From: Alphaproteobacteria bacterium
Lineage (GTDB): Bacteria; Pseudomonadota; Alphaproteobacteria; Thalassobaculales; Thalassobaculaceae
Length of the DNA stretch: 7,475 nt
Direction of reading: 5' to 3'
NCBI GenBank assembly: GCA_028822575.1
Contig: JAPKDN010000145.1
Location: 1 to 7,475, forward strand
The notes under the pieces were generated by a model. That model was not told where the DNA came from, did not search any database, and was given only the letters and a program-made list of their open reading frames with translations. A program made the position numbers and the translations under genes. The first letter of the stretch is position 1. Each line of letters opens with the position of its first letter. Of the stretch, positions 1-6,866 are shown piece by piece.

Positions 1-1
1 T

Positions 2-520
2 TTTGTCGCCAAGGGATGTGCCTTTATCGACGCGCCCAATGGCACCTTGATGTTCATGGTCGGCGCGTCGGCCTAGGATTTCCTCCGAACCAGGCCTTAT
101 CTTGACGCGATGGGTTCTGATATCCATCATTGCGGCGAGGTGGAAACCGGTATCGCGATGGAGCTGGTGCTGAATCTCTTGGGTCAATCAACCTGCCAGC
201 TCGGCGCCGAGGTCATGGTGTTGTTGGAGACCCTGCACCCGATCCTGTCCGGCGGCATCGGACGCAATGGCTTTATCGCGGATTATTGGCCGACAAAAGT
301 GCTGCGCGGGGACACCGAACCGGGATTCGCAATCTGTTTGTCGGCAAAGGACCCGCGCCTCGCCGCCGCGATGGCCGAAGAGGCTGGCGCGCCGATCCTG
401 ACTGGGGCCGTGGCGGCGTCCGCCGTGAACAAGACGGCGGAGGCTCACGGTCATCTGGATGTCTCCGGCATGCTGACGGTTGCCTGCGAGAACGCGGAGG
501 TGAAGGCGACGTTTGGATAG
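2..520 (+). pseudogene. Broken 3-hydroxyisobutyrate dehydrogenase-family gene (5' end outside window)
   Basis: Members of this NAD(P)-dependent beta-hydroxyacid dehydrogenase family oxidise 3-hydroxy acids or reduce tartronate semialdehyde. Frame 2 reads FVAKGCAFIDAP, then NGTLMFMVGASA, then a TAG at 74-76. The same frame continues without a shift as DFLRTRPYLDAMGSDIHHCG and runs to a TAG at 518-520. Both sides match the family: the DAP...GTL..MVG segment before the stop, and the all-alpha C-terminal domain (PGFAICLSAKD, EEAGAPI) after it. Three lesions are visible. One is the in-frame amber codon. Another is loss of about nine residues between DAP and GTL, where the family has its substrate-binding VSGG loop. 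The third is Glu (GAG, 161-163) where the catalytic Lys of the KxxxN motif should be, with the Asn kept four residues on. A further gap of several residues seems likely around 220-245. The ATG at 110 is an internal Met without a Shine-Dalgarno, so the downstream part is not a separate gene. It converges on the CoA-transferase. The exact substrate is unknown. Confidence 0.85.
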
Positions 521-566
521 GGAGGGGGCTCGTCAACAGGAACGAAAGGTGGAGCGTCGGCCGCCG

Positions 567-1751
567 TTAAGCCACCCGCTTGTCATGCAGATCCGAGATC
601 GCCGCTGTGTCATAGCCAAGCTCCGTCAAGATCTCGTTTGTATGCTCGCCCAAGGTCGCTGTGCGCCGGCGGATGGTGCCTGGAGTTCTGGAGAGCTTAA
701 CTGGTGTGGTGGTAATCGCTGCCGGCTTGTCCATGCCGGGAAACTCCATGTCCTGAAGGAAATCCATCGCCTTGATATGCGGGTCGGCCAGGGTTTGCTT
801 GGCGCTCAATACCGGGCCGCAGGGGATCCGGGCCACGTCCAGTGCGTCGAGTACCTCCTTGGTGGTCTTGTCCATGCACCAGACCTGCATCCGGGCGCTC
901 AACAGTTCACCATTCTCACCTCGGTCTAAGTCGGTGGCGAAGCGGGGGTCCGTGAGCCAGTGACCCTCACCCATCAGGTCGGCCCAGCGCTTGAACATGG
1001 CCGGCCCGATAATTTGAACCATCACCGTGCCATCTGTGGTCTTGAAAGCATCGCTCGGACCAGCGCTGTAGCCGCGGTTGCCATAGCCGGGACGGTCATT
1101 TCCCTTGATCGCCTCTTCGCCGAGTAACGCGATGTTGAAGGCCATTACCGTGCGTGTCAGGGCGCCTTCGACAAGCTGGCCCTGACCGGTGTTTTGGCGC
1201 TCGTACAAGGCCGCCATGGTTCCGAACGCCGCGAGGGACGCGGTGCCGAAATCGGCGAAGGGAACGAAGGATTTCATCGGGTCGCCGGGCCGTCCGCCGT
1301 GATATGTGGCGCCGGCCAGCGCCTGAGCCACGCCATCGAAACCGACCCGCTCGCTATACGGTCCGCCATTACCGTATGCGGTGACCGTGGTCAGGATGAT
1401 GTCTTCCTTGATCGCTTTTAGACTTTCATAATCGATGCCCATCGACACCAAGGTCGGTTGTGGCAGGTTGGCGATCACTACGTCGGCGGATTTGACCAGT
1501 TCGCGCACGATTTCCCGGCCCTCGGGCTTGGTCGGATTCAGGGTGAGCGAGCGCTTGTTGCGGTTTAAGGCCAGGAATAGTGGGCCTTCCCCGGTTTTGG
1601 CGACCGGCACCAAAAAGCGGTCCTCGCTGCCATCGACCCGGTCGACGCGGATCACTTCGGCGCCCATGTCGGCCAACAGCATCCCGCAGAATGGCCCGGC
1701 GATAAAGCGACCGAAATCAAGTACCCGGATACCGTCCAAAACTCCGCTCAT
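567..1751 (-). CDS. Class III (CaiB/BaiF, formyl-CoA-transferase-type) CoA-transferase
   Basis: This 394-residue cytoplasmic enzyme should move CoA from an acyl-CoA donor to a carboxylic acid through an aspartyl-CoA thioester. The length is normal for the family (about 380-430) and the protein is collinear with it. The N-terminus VLDFGRFIAGPFCGMLLADM leads into the nucleotide-type fold. NRNKRSL at 63-69 is the usual CoA-contacting segment. YGNGGPYSERVGFD at 126-139 is the conserved G-rich loop. Asp167 in VPFADFG sits where the catalytic aspartate is expected. The C-terminal small-domain segment ARIPCGPVLSAKQTLADPH (about residues 307-325) is also typical. The ATG at 1751 is supported by AGGAG (1759-1763) seven bases upstream. 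The only gene upstream on this strand is the decayed esterase, so the gene may share its promoter or have its own in 1764-1880. Family membership is firm. The CoA donor and acceptor (oxalate, succinate, mesaconate, carnitine, others) cannot be decided here. The nearby hydroxyacid dehydrogenase remnant hints at a branched or hydroxy-acid pathway, but that is inference. Confidence 0.93.
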   Translation of the reverse strand: MSGVLDGIRVLDFGRFIAGPFCGMLLADMGAEVIRVDRVDGSEDRFLVPVAKTGEGPLFLALNRNKRSLTLNPTKPEGREIVRELVKSADVVIANLPQPTLVSMGIDYESLKAIKEDIILTTVTAYGNGGPYSERVGFDGVAQALAGATYHGGRPGDPMKSFVPFADFGTASLAAFGTMAALYERQNTGQGQLVEGALTRTVMAFNIALLGEEAIKGNDRPGYGNRGYSAGPSDAFKTTDGTVMVQIIGPAMFKRWADLMGEGHWLTDPRFATDLDRGENGELLSARMQVWCMDKTTKEVLDALDVARIPCGPVLSAKQTLADPHIKAMDFLQDMEFPGMDKPAAITTTPVKLSRTPGTIRRRTATLGEHTNEILTELGYDTAAISDLHDKRVA

Positions 1752-1758
1752 CGCTTGG

Positions 1759-1763
1759 CTCCT
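1759..1763 (-). promoter_or_regulatory. Shine-Dalgarno of the CoA-transferase
   Basis: Read on the minus strand, AGGAG lies seven bases before the ATG at 1751. It fixes the start of the CoA-transferase. Confidence 0.8.
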
Positions 1764-1882
1764 AGCTCATCATTGCGTGAATTAGTCAGGACGATACCGC
1801 GCCGTGCCCGTGGAATAAATCCGCCTGGTGGCAAGGATGTCGATTATCCAGCAGTCGATGTGTCCGTGGAGCCTATGTGGCG

Positions 1883-2755
1883 TCAGTCTGCAGCCGGTTT
1901 TACCGGTCGGTACGACATGCTCGAACCTGTCGAGCGCCATGGTCGATCAGCCCCTGGCACGCCTTGACCACCGGCATACACGGCCATCTGTAAAACCGTG
2001 CTGGGGTCGCAGGATGCCGAGGCCCGGCGCCAGAAACAGCCCTTGGTGCTGAACTTATCCGGGCGTCCGGCATCGCATCCATTCTCGGCGCGCCGGAGCT
2101 TAAGCCCCTGGAATATGTTATTCTGATGAATCCCCCCGCCCCAGATCGGCTGCCCCTCGAGCGGGACTGTCGAGTCCAACCAGCCATGGGTGCGCAGCAT
2201 TTTTATGGGCCTGGCACAAACGGTTGGGTGCGGACGCCAAAAGCCACTCGCGATCGGGGAATAGGCGGCAAAATCTGTGGGCGTCTGGCAGGCCGGATGC
2301 CAGGTTAACGAGCCGCCGATGGAAAACCCAGTCAAAAGCACCTGGTCGCGGTCGATGCCGAATTTGGCGACCGCGTAGTCAAGAGCTTAGTGGGTGAAGG
2401 TGAGTGCGTTCCTTAGCTTCGACCTGCCCGGAATGAACGACCAGCAACCACCTTTGTGACTCTCGCGTCCAAGACTATTCGACGGGATCACCGTGCAGTC
2501 GCGGTCCAGGAACGGTTTCATCATTTTCCTATTGCGCGTCACCGTGGCTCCGCTTCCTCGGGCGCCATGGAAATGCACAGCTACCGGAACTGGCGCTTTA
2601 TTCGCCTTTTTAGGCAGGACTATGTTGTGGTCGCCAAGCGCCACCGCACAGGCCGCGTCGGGCCCGCCACAAGAGTTAGCCATAGCCGATGCCGGTGATA
2701 GAGGCGGCAACAAAGTCGACAGCAAGAGGGTTAACAAGCGTAGCACGTAACGCAT
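1883..2755 (-). pseudogene. Broken secreted PHB-depolymerase / feruloyl-esterase-like alpha/beta hydrolase
   Basis: Intact relatives are exported serine esterases of the LpqC/poly(3-hydroxybutyrate) depolymerase group. The reading frame begins at 2755 with a clear signal peptide (MRYVLRLLTLLLSTLLPPL...ASA, about 24 residues). It continues as VHFHGARGSGATVTRNRKM and CWSFIPGR, then meets TAA at 2389-2387. With no frame change it resumes as ALDYAVAKFGIDRDQVLLTG, the nucleophile elbow GFSIGGS (Ser codon 2323-2321) and THGWLDSTVPLEG (Asp codon 2176-2174). It then has the typical late segment with FSTKGCFWRR, ending near GGQGVPG. The family has GGHGVP there, so the catalytic His is now Gln (CAA, 1966-1964). 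Right after this the expected ending reappears in another frame (MALDRFEHVV from 1940), showing a small frameshift between about 1952 and 1941. The shifted frame would end at 1787. The ochre codon, frameshift and lost His make function very unlikely. The start has only a weak GGGA-like ribosome site. Confidence 0.87.
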
Positions 2756-2875
2756 TGATCATTCCCGTCGGAATTCGAATGTTGATTTTAACAGTTATGT
2801 GGCTGCATCGCGTTCACGATTGCTTGCGTGACGTGGTTGTCGGGCCCTGGCACACGCGCCTAAACTCCGAGCCAT

Positions 2876-2887
2876 GAGATCGATCTC
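2876..2887. promoter_or_regulatory. Perfect 12-bp palindrome upstream of the VOC gene, possible operator
   Basis: GAGATCGATCTC is an exact inverted repeat with no spacer. It lies five bases before the Shine-Dalgarno of the gene at 2905, in the 149-base divergent gap between the broken esterase and the VOC gene. The position would suit a repressor operator at the head of the operon. With no central loop it is unlikely to act as an RNA hairpin. A -35/-10 pair is not clear in the gap; TTGTCG (2837-2842) with CTAAAC (2860-2865) at 17 bases is only a weak candidate. No regulator gene lies in the window, so the role is a guess. Confidence 0.3.
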
Positions 2888-2891
2888 GCCC

Positions 2892-2899
2892 GGGAGGAG
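2892..2899 (+). promoter_or_regulatory. Strong Shine-Dalgarno of the VOC gene
   Basis: GGGAGGAG ends five bases before the ATG at 2905. It is the strongest ribosome-binding site in the window and supports this start, at the first gene of the rightward operon. Confidence 0.8.
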
Positions 2900-2904
2900 C
2901 AATC

Positions 2905-3777
2905 ATGGTTGCCAGTTATGACCGCGCCGCCGAATCACTCGGCAATATCCTGCACATGGAGCACGTGAACCTTTTGATCCCGGAACAGGCGTCGGCGATC
3001 GCATTCTATATCAGCGGTCTACGCTTTACCCGCGACCCGTTCCTAATGGTTGGTCTTGAGAACATGTGGGTCAATATGGGTCGTAGTCAGGTGCATCTGC
3101 CACGCCGCGGCTCGGCACCGCAACTGCTGCGCGGGACGGTGGGTGTGGTGGTCCCGGATCTGGATGAGGTCGAGGAATCTCTCCGCGGTGTAAATCCGAC
3201 GTTGAAGGGGACCAAGTTTTCGTTCAAGCGCAAGAACGATCGGATCGACGCGACCTGCCCATGGGGCAATAGGTTCCGCGTCCACGAGCCGGAGCCGGCC
3301 TTCGGCACTATGCAGATTGGCATGCCCTACGTGGAGCTAAACGCGCCGACCGGAAGCGCTGAAAAGATCGCCCGATTCTATTCCGAGATTATGGGCGCCA
3401 GTGTCTCGGTCGGCGAGCGTGATGGAAAACGCTGCACCTCGGTGACCACCGGCAAGGCCCAATATCTACATTTCATCGAGACCCGGGCGAAACAGCCCGA
3501 CTATGACGGCCACCATGTAGCGATCTATATCGCCAACTTCGCTGGACCCTATGAGAAGTTGATGGAACGTGGCCTGATTACGATGGAATCCGACGCCCAT
3601 GAATGGCGGTTCGTCGACATCGTCGATCTAGATACAGGCAAGTGTTTGTTCAAGATCGAACATGAGGTTCGTAGCGCTACTCATCCGCTCTATGCTCGCC
3701 CGCTGGTCAACCGCAATCCGGGGCAGAGCAACCGGGGTTACAAGCGCGGCCAGGATAATTTTCTCGGCCAGATTTAG
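2905..3777 (+). CDS. Double-domain VOC (glyoxalase/extradiol dioxygenase superfamily) protein
   Basis: This 290-residue soluble protein appears to be built from four beta-alpha-beta3 modules, that is two VOC domains. The modules start near residues 15 (HMEHVNLLIP), 76 (RGTVGVVVPDLDEVEESL), 137 (QIGMPYVELNAP) and 201 (DGHHVAIYIANF). In VOC enzymes the metal ligands come from the first and last strands of paired modules. The second domain offers a complete set at these places: Glu144 (YVELN), His189 (YLHFIE), His204 (HHVAIY) and Glu252 (FKIEHE). The first domain has His20, His64 (QVHLP) and His127 (RVHEPE), but Gly80 at the third position. Either half could therefore bind a metal, the second more convincingly. 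After residue 255 comes a polar, Asn/Arg/Gly-rich tail of about 35 residues that is not part of the fold. It leads a tight operon with a transporter and a ThDP enzyme. Lyase, isomerase, dioxygenase or hydrolase activity are all possible in this superfamily. The superfamily assignment is solid and the reaction is unknown. Confidence 0.85.
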   Translation: MVASYDRAAESLGNILHMEHVNLLIPEQASAIAFYISGLRFTRDPFLMVGLENMWVNMGRSQVHLPRRGSAPQLLRGTVGVVVPDLDEVEESLRGVNPTLKGTKFSFKRKNDRIDATCPWGNRFRVHEPEPAFGTMQIGMPYVELNAPTGSAEKIARFYSEIMGASVSVGERDGKRCTSVTTGKAQYLHFIETRAKQPDYDGHHVAIYIANFAGPYEKLMERGLITMESDAHEWRFVDIVDLDTGKCLFKIEHEVRSATHPLYARPLVNRNPGQSNRGYKRGQDNFLGQI

Positions 3778-3778
3778 C

Positions 3779-3802
3779 GGGTGAGGGGAGCGATTCCCAC
3801 CC
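3779..3802 (+). promoter_or_regulatory. Hairpin in the VOC-MFS junction that covers the purine-rich ribosome-site candidate
   Basis: GGGT (3779-3782) and GGGA (3786-3789) can pair with ACCC (3799-3802) and TCCC (3795-3798). This leaves a GAG bulge and a five-base GCGAT loop. The structure fills almost the whole gap between the two genes, and its 5' arm holds GAGGGGAG (3783-3790), the only Shine-Dalgarno-like stretch near the transporter start. There is no run of T after it, so it does not look like an intrinsic terminator. It may dampen translation of the membrane protein, or be coincidental. Confidence 0.35.
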
Positions 3803-3805
3803 ACC

Positions 3806-5206
3806 ATGATTAGTCCCTTCCGGCGCTCCCTAGGCCTACTTGTCGTCGGTACCGGCTCGCTGATCACGCCGCTGGATTCATCGGTGAACATCGCTTTTCC
3901 CTATATCGTTGGCGATTTCGGTAAGCCGATGGCGATGATCCAATGGGTGGTGATTTTTTATGTGCTGACCTATGCAAGCCTGATGCTGGTGTTCGGCAAA
4001 CTGGGTGACCTGTTCGGCCACCGCCGGATATTTGGCATCGGCCTCGCGGTCAGTATCGTCGGGCTTTTATTGGTTTCGGTTTCGCCAAGTTTCGAGGGGT
4101 TGTTGTTTTTCAGGTTCCTGCAGGGTCTGGGATCGGGTCTCGTGACCAGCGTCGGACCGGCGCTGATAATCGCGCTCTATCCAGAGGATCAACGCGGTCG
4201 CGCAGTCGGCATGTTCACCTTGATCTATGCGCTGGGCAGCATGTTGGGCCCATCGCTTGGCGGTTGGCTCGTGGAAATGTTTGACTGGCGCGCGGTATTT
4301 TGGTTCCGGGCGCCGATCGCTCTATTTTCGCTGGTGTTGCTGGTCACCTTGCCCACCCCATCAAAGCGGCTTGAAAAACCGTCCTACGATATCGCGGGCG
4401 CCGTTACACTTATCGTGGCTATGAGCAGTTTTATGATGACCTTGAACCAGCTGCAACGTTTGGAACAGCAAGGCGTTCTTCCAATCATTGGTTTCGCCGT
4501 GGTTTTTGGGCTTTCGATCGTGGGGTTCATTCACGCGGAGTCAAAGGCCAAGGAGCCGATTCTCAAACTCACGGTGTTCCGGAATATCGATTTCACGATC
4601 ATCAATCTGACCAGTTGTCTGGTCTATCTCGCCACTTTCGCCGTCATGCTGGTTATGCCATTTCTGCTCCCGCGGCTTCCCGGGTTGTCGGTCTCCTCGG
4701 CTGGCATGGTCCTGGCAGTTGGCTTCGTTGGCGCCAGTATCGCCGCGCCTATCGGCGGACGGCTCATCGGGCTTTTGAGGGCCAATCGGGTTTGTTTTAC
4801 CGGCGCGGTGATGACGGGGCTTGGCATTCTTGCGATAGGACAAGTTTCCGGCGCCGAAGACCTGCCTTGGATGGTCAGCGCCTTATTGCTCCAAGGCATC
4901 GGCACTGGCCTGTTCCAGGTTTCCTACATGTATATCGTCACTGGGACCTTGCCCGTGGCCGAGCGGGGCGTCAGTGGGAGCCTGGCAATGCTCACCCGAA
5001 CCATTGGCGTCGTGACCAGCGTTACCACTTTGACTCTTGCTTTTGCCTGGTTGCAGGACTCCGCGATCGCGCGCGGTCTTGGCGAGGCGGAAAGCTTCCA
5101 AAACGCGTTTCAAGGCACCTTCACTGTTGCGGGCGGCGGACTTTTGGTGTTCCTGCTGGCAACCATGTTACGGCCACGCATTTGGCTTGGCCGGCCATCC
5201 GACTGA
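3806..5206 (+). CDS. MFS transporter, DHA2 (EmrB/QacA) family, about 14 TM helices
   Basis: This 466-residue inner-membrane protein is probably a proton-coupled exporter of a small organic molecule. Roughly 14 hydrophobic helices can be counted. TM1 carries the DHA2-typical LDSSVNIAFP (Asp24). Motif A, GKLGDLFGHRR, lies at 64-74 between TM2 and TM3. TM4 has RFLQGLGSGL. A motif C-like GSMLGPSLGGWL at 144-155 in TM5 is followed by FDWRAVFWF, as in drug/proton antiporters. Helices 7 and 8 form the extra pair of 14-TM members. No periplasmic EmrA-like partner is encoded in the window, so it probably works alone. The ATG at 3806 is 28 bases after the VOC stop. It lacks a well-spaced Shine-Dalgarno: GAGGGGAG ends 15 bases away and may be in a hairpin, so translation may be coupled to the upstream gene. 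It sits between two enzyme genes, and the likely cargo is their substrate or product. Uptake rather than export cannot be excluded. Confidence 0.92.
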   Translation: MISPFRRSLGLLVVGTGSLITPLDSSVNIAFPYIVGDFGKPMAMIQWVVIFYVLTYASLMLVFGKLGDLFGHRRIFGIGLAVSIVGLLLVSVSPSFEGLLFFRFLQGLGSGLVTSVGPALIIALYPEDQRGRAVGMFTLIYALGSMLGPSLGGWLVEMFDWRAVFWFRAPIALFSLVLLVTLPTPSKRLEKPSYDIAGAVTLIVAMSSFMMTLNQLQRLEQQGVLPIIGFAVVFGLSIVGFIHAESKAKEPILKLTVFRNIDFTIINLTSCLVYLATFAVMLVMPFLLPRLPGLSVSSAGMVLAVGFVGASIAAPIGGRLIGLLRANRVCFTGAVMTGLGILAIGQVSGAEDLPWMVSALLLQGIGTGLFQVSYMYIVTGTLPVAERGVSGSLAMLTRTIGVVTSVTTLTLAFAWLQDSAIARGLGEAESFQNAFQGTFTVAGGGLLVFLLATMLRPRIWLGRPSD

Positions 5207-5234
5207 ACCGACCAAATCCAGAATCGACGAGCCC

Positions 5235-5238
5235 GGAG
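5235..5238 (+). promoter_or_regulatory. Shine-Dalgarno of the ThDP enzyme gene
   Basis: GGAG lies seven bases before the ATG at 5246, in the 39-base gap after the transporter stop. It confirms the start and shows independent ribosome loading within the operon. Confidence 0.7.
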
Positions 5239-5245
5239 CTGAGAC

Positions 5246-6853
5246 ATGAACAATTCAGACCTCATCGTGAAAATCCTGAAAGAGGCTGGTGTTACCCACG
5301 GCTTCGGCATTCCCAGCGGCAATGTGCTGCCCCTGATCGAGGCCATGCGGCTCGGTGGCATCGAGTTTGTGCTGACGGCGCATGAGGGTTCCGCCTCCTT
5401 CGCTGCTGATGTGATGGGACGGATGACCGGCAAGCCCGGCATGTGCATCGCCACTCTCGGCCCGGGCGCGACGAACCTGGCCACCGGTGTCGGCAGCGCC
5501 TATCTCGACCGCACGCCGATGATCGCGATCACCTGCAATCTGAACACCCCACAGCTTGGCCGGCGTATCCAGATGTGGATCGACCACCACGCGCTGTTCC
5601 GTCCGATCACCAAGGCGACGCTAGCCGCCACCAAGGACAATGTCGCAGAAGTCATGGCCCGGGCGCTGGACATCGCGATGAGCGAGCCGATGGGCCCGGT
5701 GCATATCGACCTGCCGGAAGATGTCTCGCTCGCCCCAGCAGGCGACACGACGGTCTCCGGCACGGTTTCGACCAAGACTGTGCCGGCTCGCGCCGTCGAC
5801 ACCGATCTGCAAGCAGCTTCAGATTTGATCGCCAAGGCGAAACGCCCGATCGCAATTCTTGGCTCCTCGGCGATGCGGATGACCGACCCGTCGCTGCTGA
5901 AGGCTTTCGTTGAGCATCATGGTCTGCCCTTCGGCACTTCGACTATGGCCAAGGGAATGATCGACGAGGACCACGCGTTGTCCTTCGGCTGTATCGAGCG
6001 GGCGCGTCGTCAAATTCAGCGCGAATTCATCCGCTCGGCGGATCTGGTGATCGGTCTTGGCTTTGATACGATTGAGGTTGAATACGAGGTCTGGGTCGGC
6101 TCGGTCCCAGTGCTTTCAATCGATATCGAGGATCCTGATGTCGCGGACGGCGTGACCGTCTCCGGCACCGTCACCGGCGATATCACCGATAGTCTGGCGC
6201 GGATGCTGAAAATGCCGGCCCACGCCAACGAATGGACCGACGCCGCTATCGCGGCGCATCGCGATGGCTTTAAAGTGGCCTTGCGACCCAAAGTCGAAAA
6301 CTTCTCCCCACACGAGGCGCTTGATGTGGTTCGCGCGGTCGTACCGCGCGATGGTATCATCACCTATGATGTCGGCGCCCACACGCATCAGATCGCCAGC
6401 CAATGGGTCACTCACGCGCCGCGCGCCTGTCATGTCACCAATGGTTGGTCCTCGATGGGCATCGGTATTCCTGCCGCAATCGCCGCCAAGCTCGCGCGCC
6501 CGGATCTGCCGGTGGTTTGTGTCATTGGCGACGGTTGTTTTCAGATGACCTGCGGCGAAGTCGCGACGGCCCGCCGCCAAGGCCTGTCGATCCCAATTGT
6601 GGTGCTGGACGACCGTTGGCTCTCGCTGATCCAGATTAAGCAGGAAAAGCGGCAATACGCCCAGTGGGGCTCCCAGGTAGAGATGGCCCAGTACGAGACG
6701 CCGCCGGCGCATTACTTCGGTGTCCCGGCGGTCGGTGTCCGCAACGCGGCGGCGCTGAAATCGGCGCTGGAAGCCGCCTTCAAGGCCGATGGCCCGACTG
6801 TGATCGAGGCGGTTGTCGACGCCGGCCATTATTTCGAGACCGTCTTTGATTGA
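5246..6853 (+). CDS. ThDP-dependent enzyme, acetolactate-synthase-like (2-keto-acid decarboxylase/carboligase)
   Basis: This 535-residue cytoplasmic enzyme has the full three-domain layout of the acetolactate synthase/pyruvate oxidase group. The PYR domain covers about 1-165, with the cofactor-activating Glu47 in TAHEGSASFAAD and the conserved LGPGATNLATGVGSAYLD stretch. A central domain lies at about 185-325. The PP domain lies at about 355-530, with NGWSSMGIGIPAAIAAK and the Mg/ThDP motif opening at GDG (428-430). The motif closes with Asp455-Asp456 in VVLDDRW, where most relatives have Asn-Asn. The metal ligand is therefore Asp456, at the usual 27-residue spacing from Asp429. It is somewhat shorter than biosynthetic acetolactate synthase (about 560-600) and no small regulatory subunit follows, so a catabolic or specialised role is likelier than branched-chain amino-acid synthesis. 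Oxalyl-CoA decarboxylase, sulfoacetaldehyde acetyltransferase or benzoylformate-type decarboxylase are other family outcomes that sequence alone cannot separate. The gene looks intact and ends 13 bases before the DyP start. Confidence 0.9.
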   Translation: MNNSDLIVKILKEAGVTHGFGIPSGNVLPLIEAMRLGGIEFVLTAHEGSASFAADVMGRMTGKPGMCIATLGPGATNLATGVGSAYLDRTPMIAITCNLNTPQLGRRIQMWIDHHALFRPITKATLAATKDNVAEVMARALDIAMSEPMGPVHIDLPEDVSLAPAGDTTVSGTVSTKTVPARAVDTDLQAASDLIAKAKRPIAILGSSAMRMTDPSLLKAFVEHHGLPFGTSTMAKGMIDEDHALSFGCIERARRQIQREFIRSADLVIGLGFDTIEVEYEVWVGSVPVLSIDIEDPDVADGVTVSGTVTGDITDSLARMLKMPAHANEWTDAAIAAHRDGFKVALRPKVENFSPHEALDVVRAVVPRDGIITYDVGAHTHQIASQWVTHAPRACHVTNGWSSMGIGIPAAIAAKLARPDLPVVCVIGDGCFQMTCGEVATARRQGLSIPIVVLDDRWLSLIQIKQEKRQYAQWGSQVEMAQYETPPAHYFGVPAVGVRNAAALKSALEAAFKADGPTVIEAVVDAGHYFETVFD

Positions 6854-6866
6854 GGTTCATTTTAAG

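Noticed and set aside
521..566. Bidirectional terminator between the convergent dehydrogenase remnant and CoA-transferase
   Set aside because: No stem of useful length followed by a T run was found in the 46-base gap.
513..929. A 138-residue open frame on the plus strand starting inside the dehydrogenase remnant
   Set aside because: Most of it is antisense to the C-terminal part of the CoA-transferase, which is clearly the real gene. No domain was recognised.
2126..2750. Short plus-strand open frames opposite the esterase
   Set aside because: The minus strand reads as a recognisable hydrolase with signal peptide, nucleophile elbow and acid motif. The plus-strand frames show nothing coherent.
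4615..5385. A 256-residue open frame on the plus strand
   Set aside because: It overlaps the last third of the MFS gene and the start of the ThDP gene in another frame. Its composition (Arg/Trp/His rich) is that of a shifted reading of membrane-protein sequence.
6116..6829. A 237-residue open frame on the minus strand
   Set aside because: It is wholly antisense to the PP domain of the intact ThDP enzyme, has no recognisable motif, and is rich in Arg and His as expected of GC-rich shadow frames.
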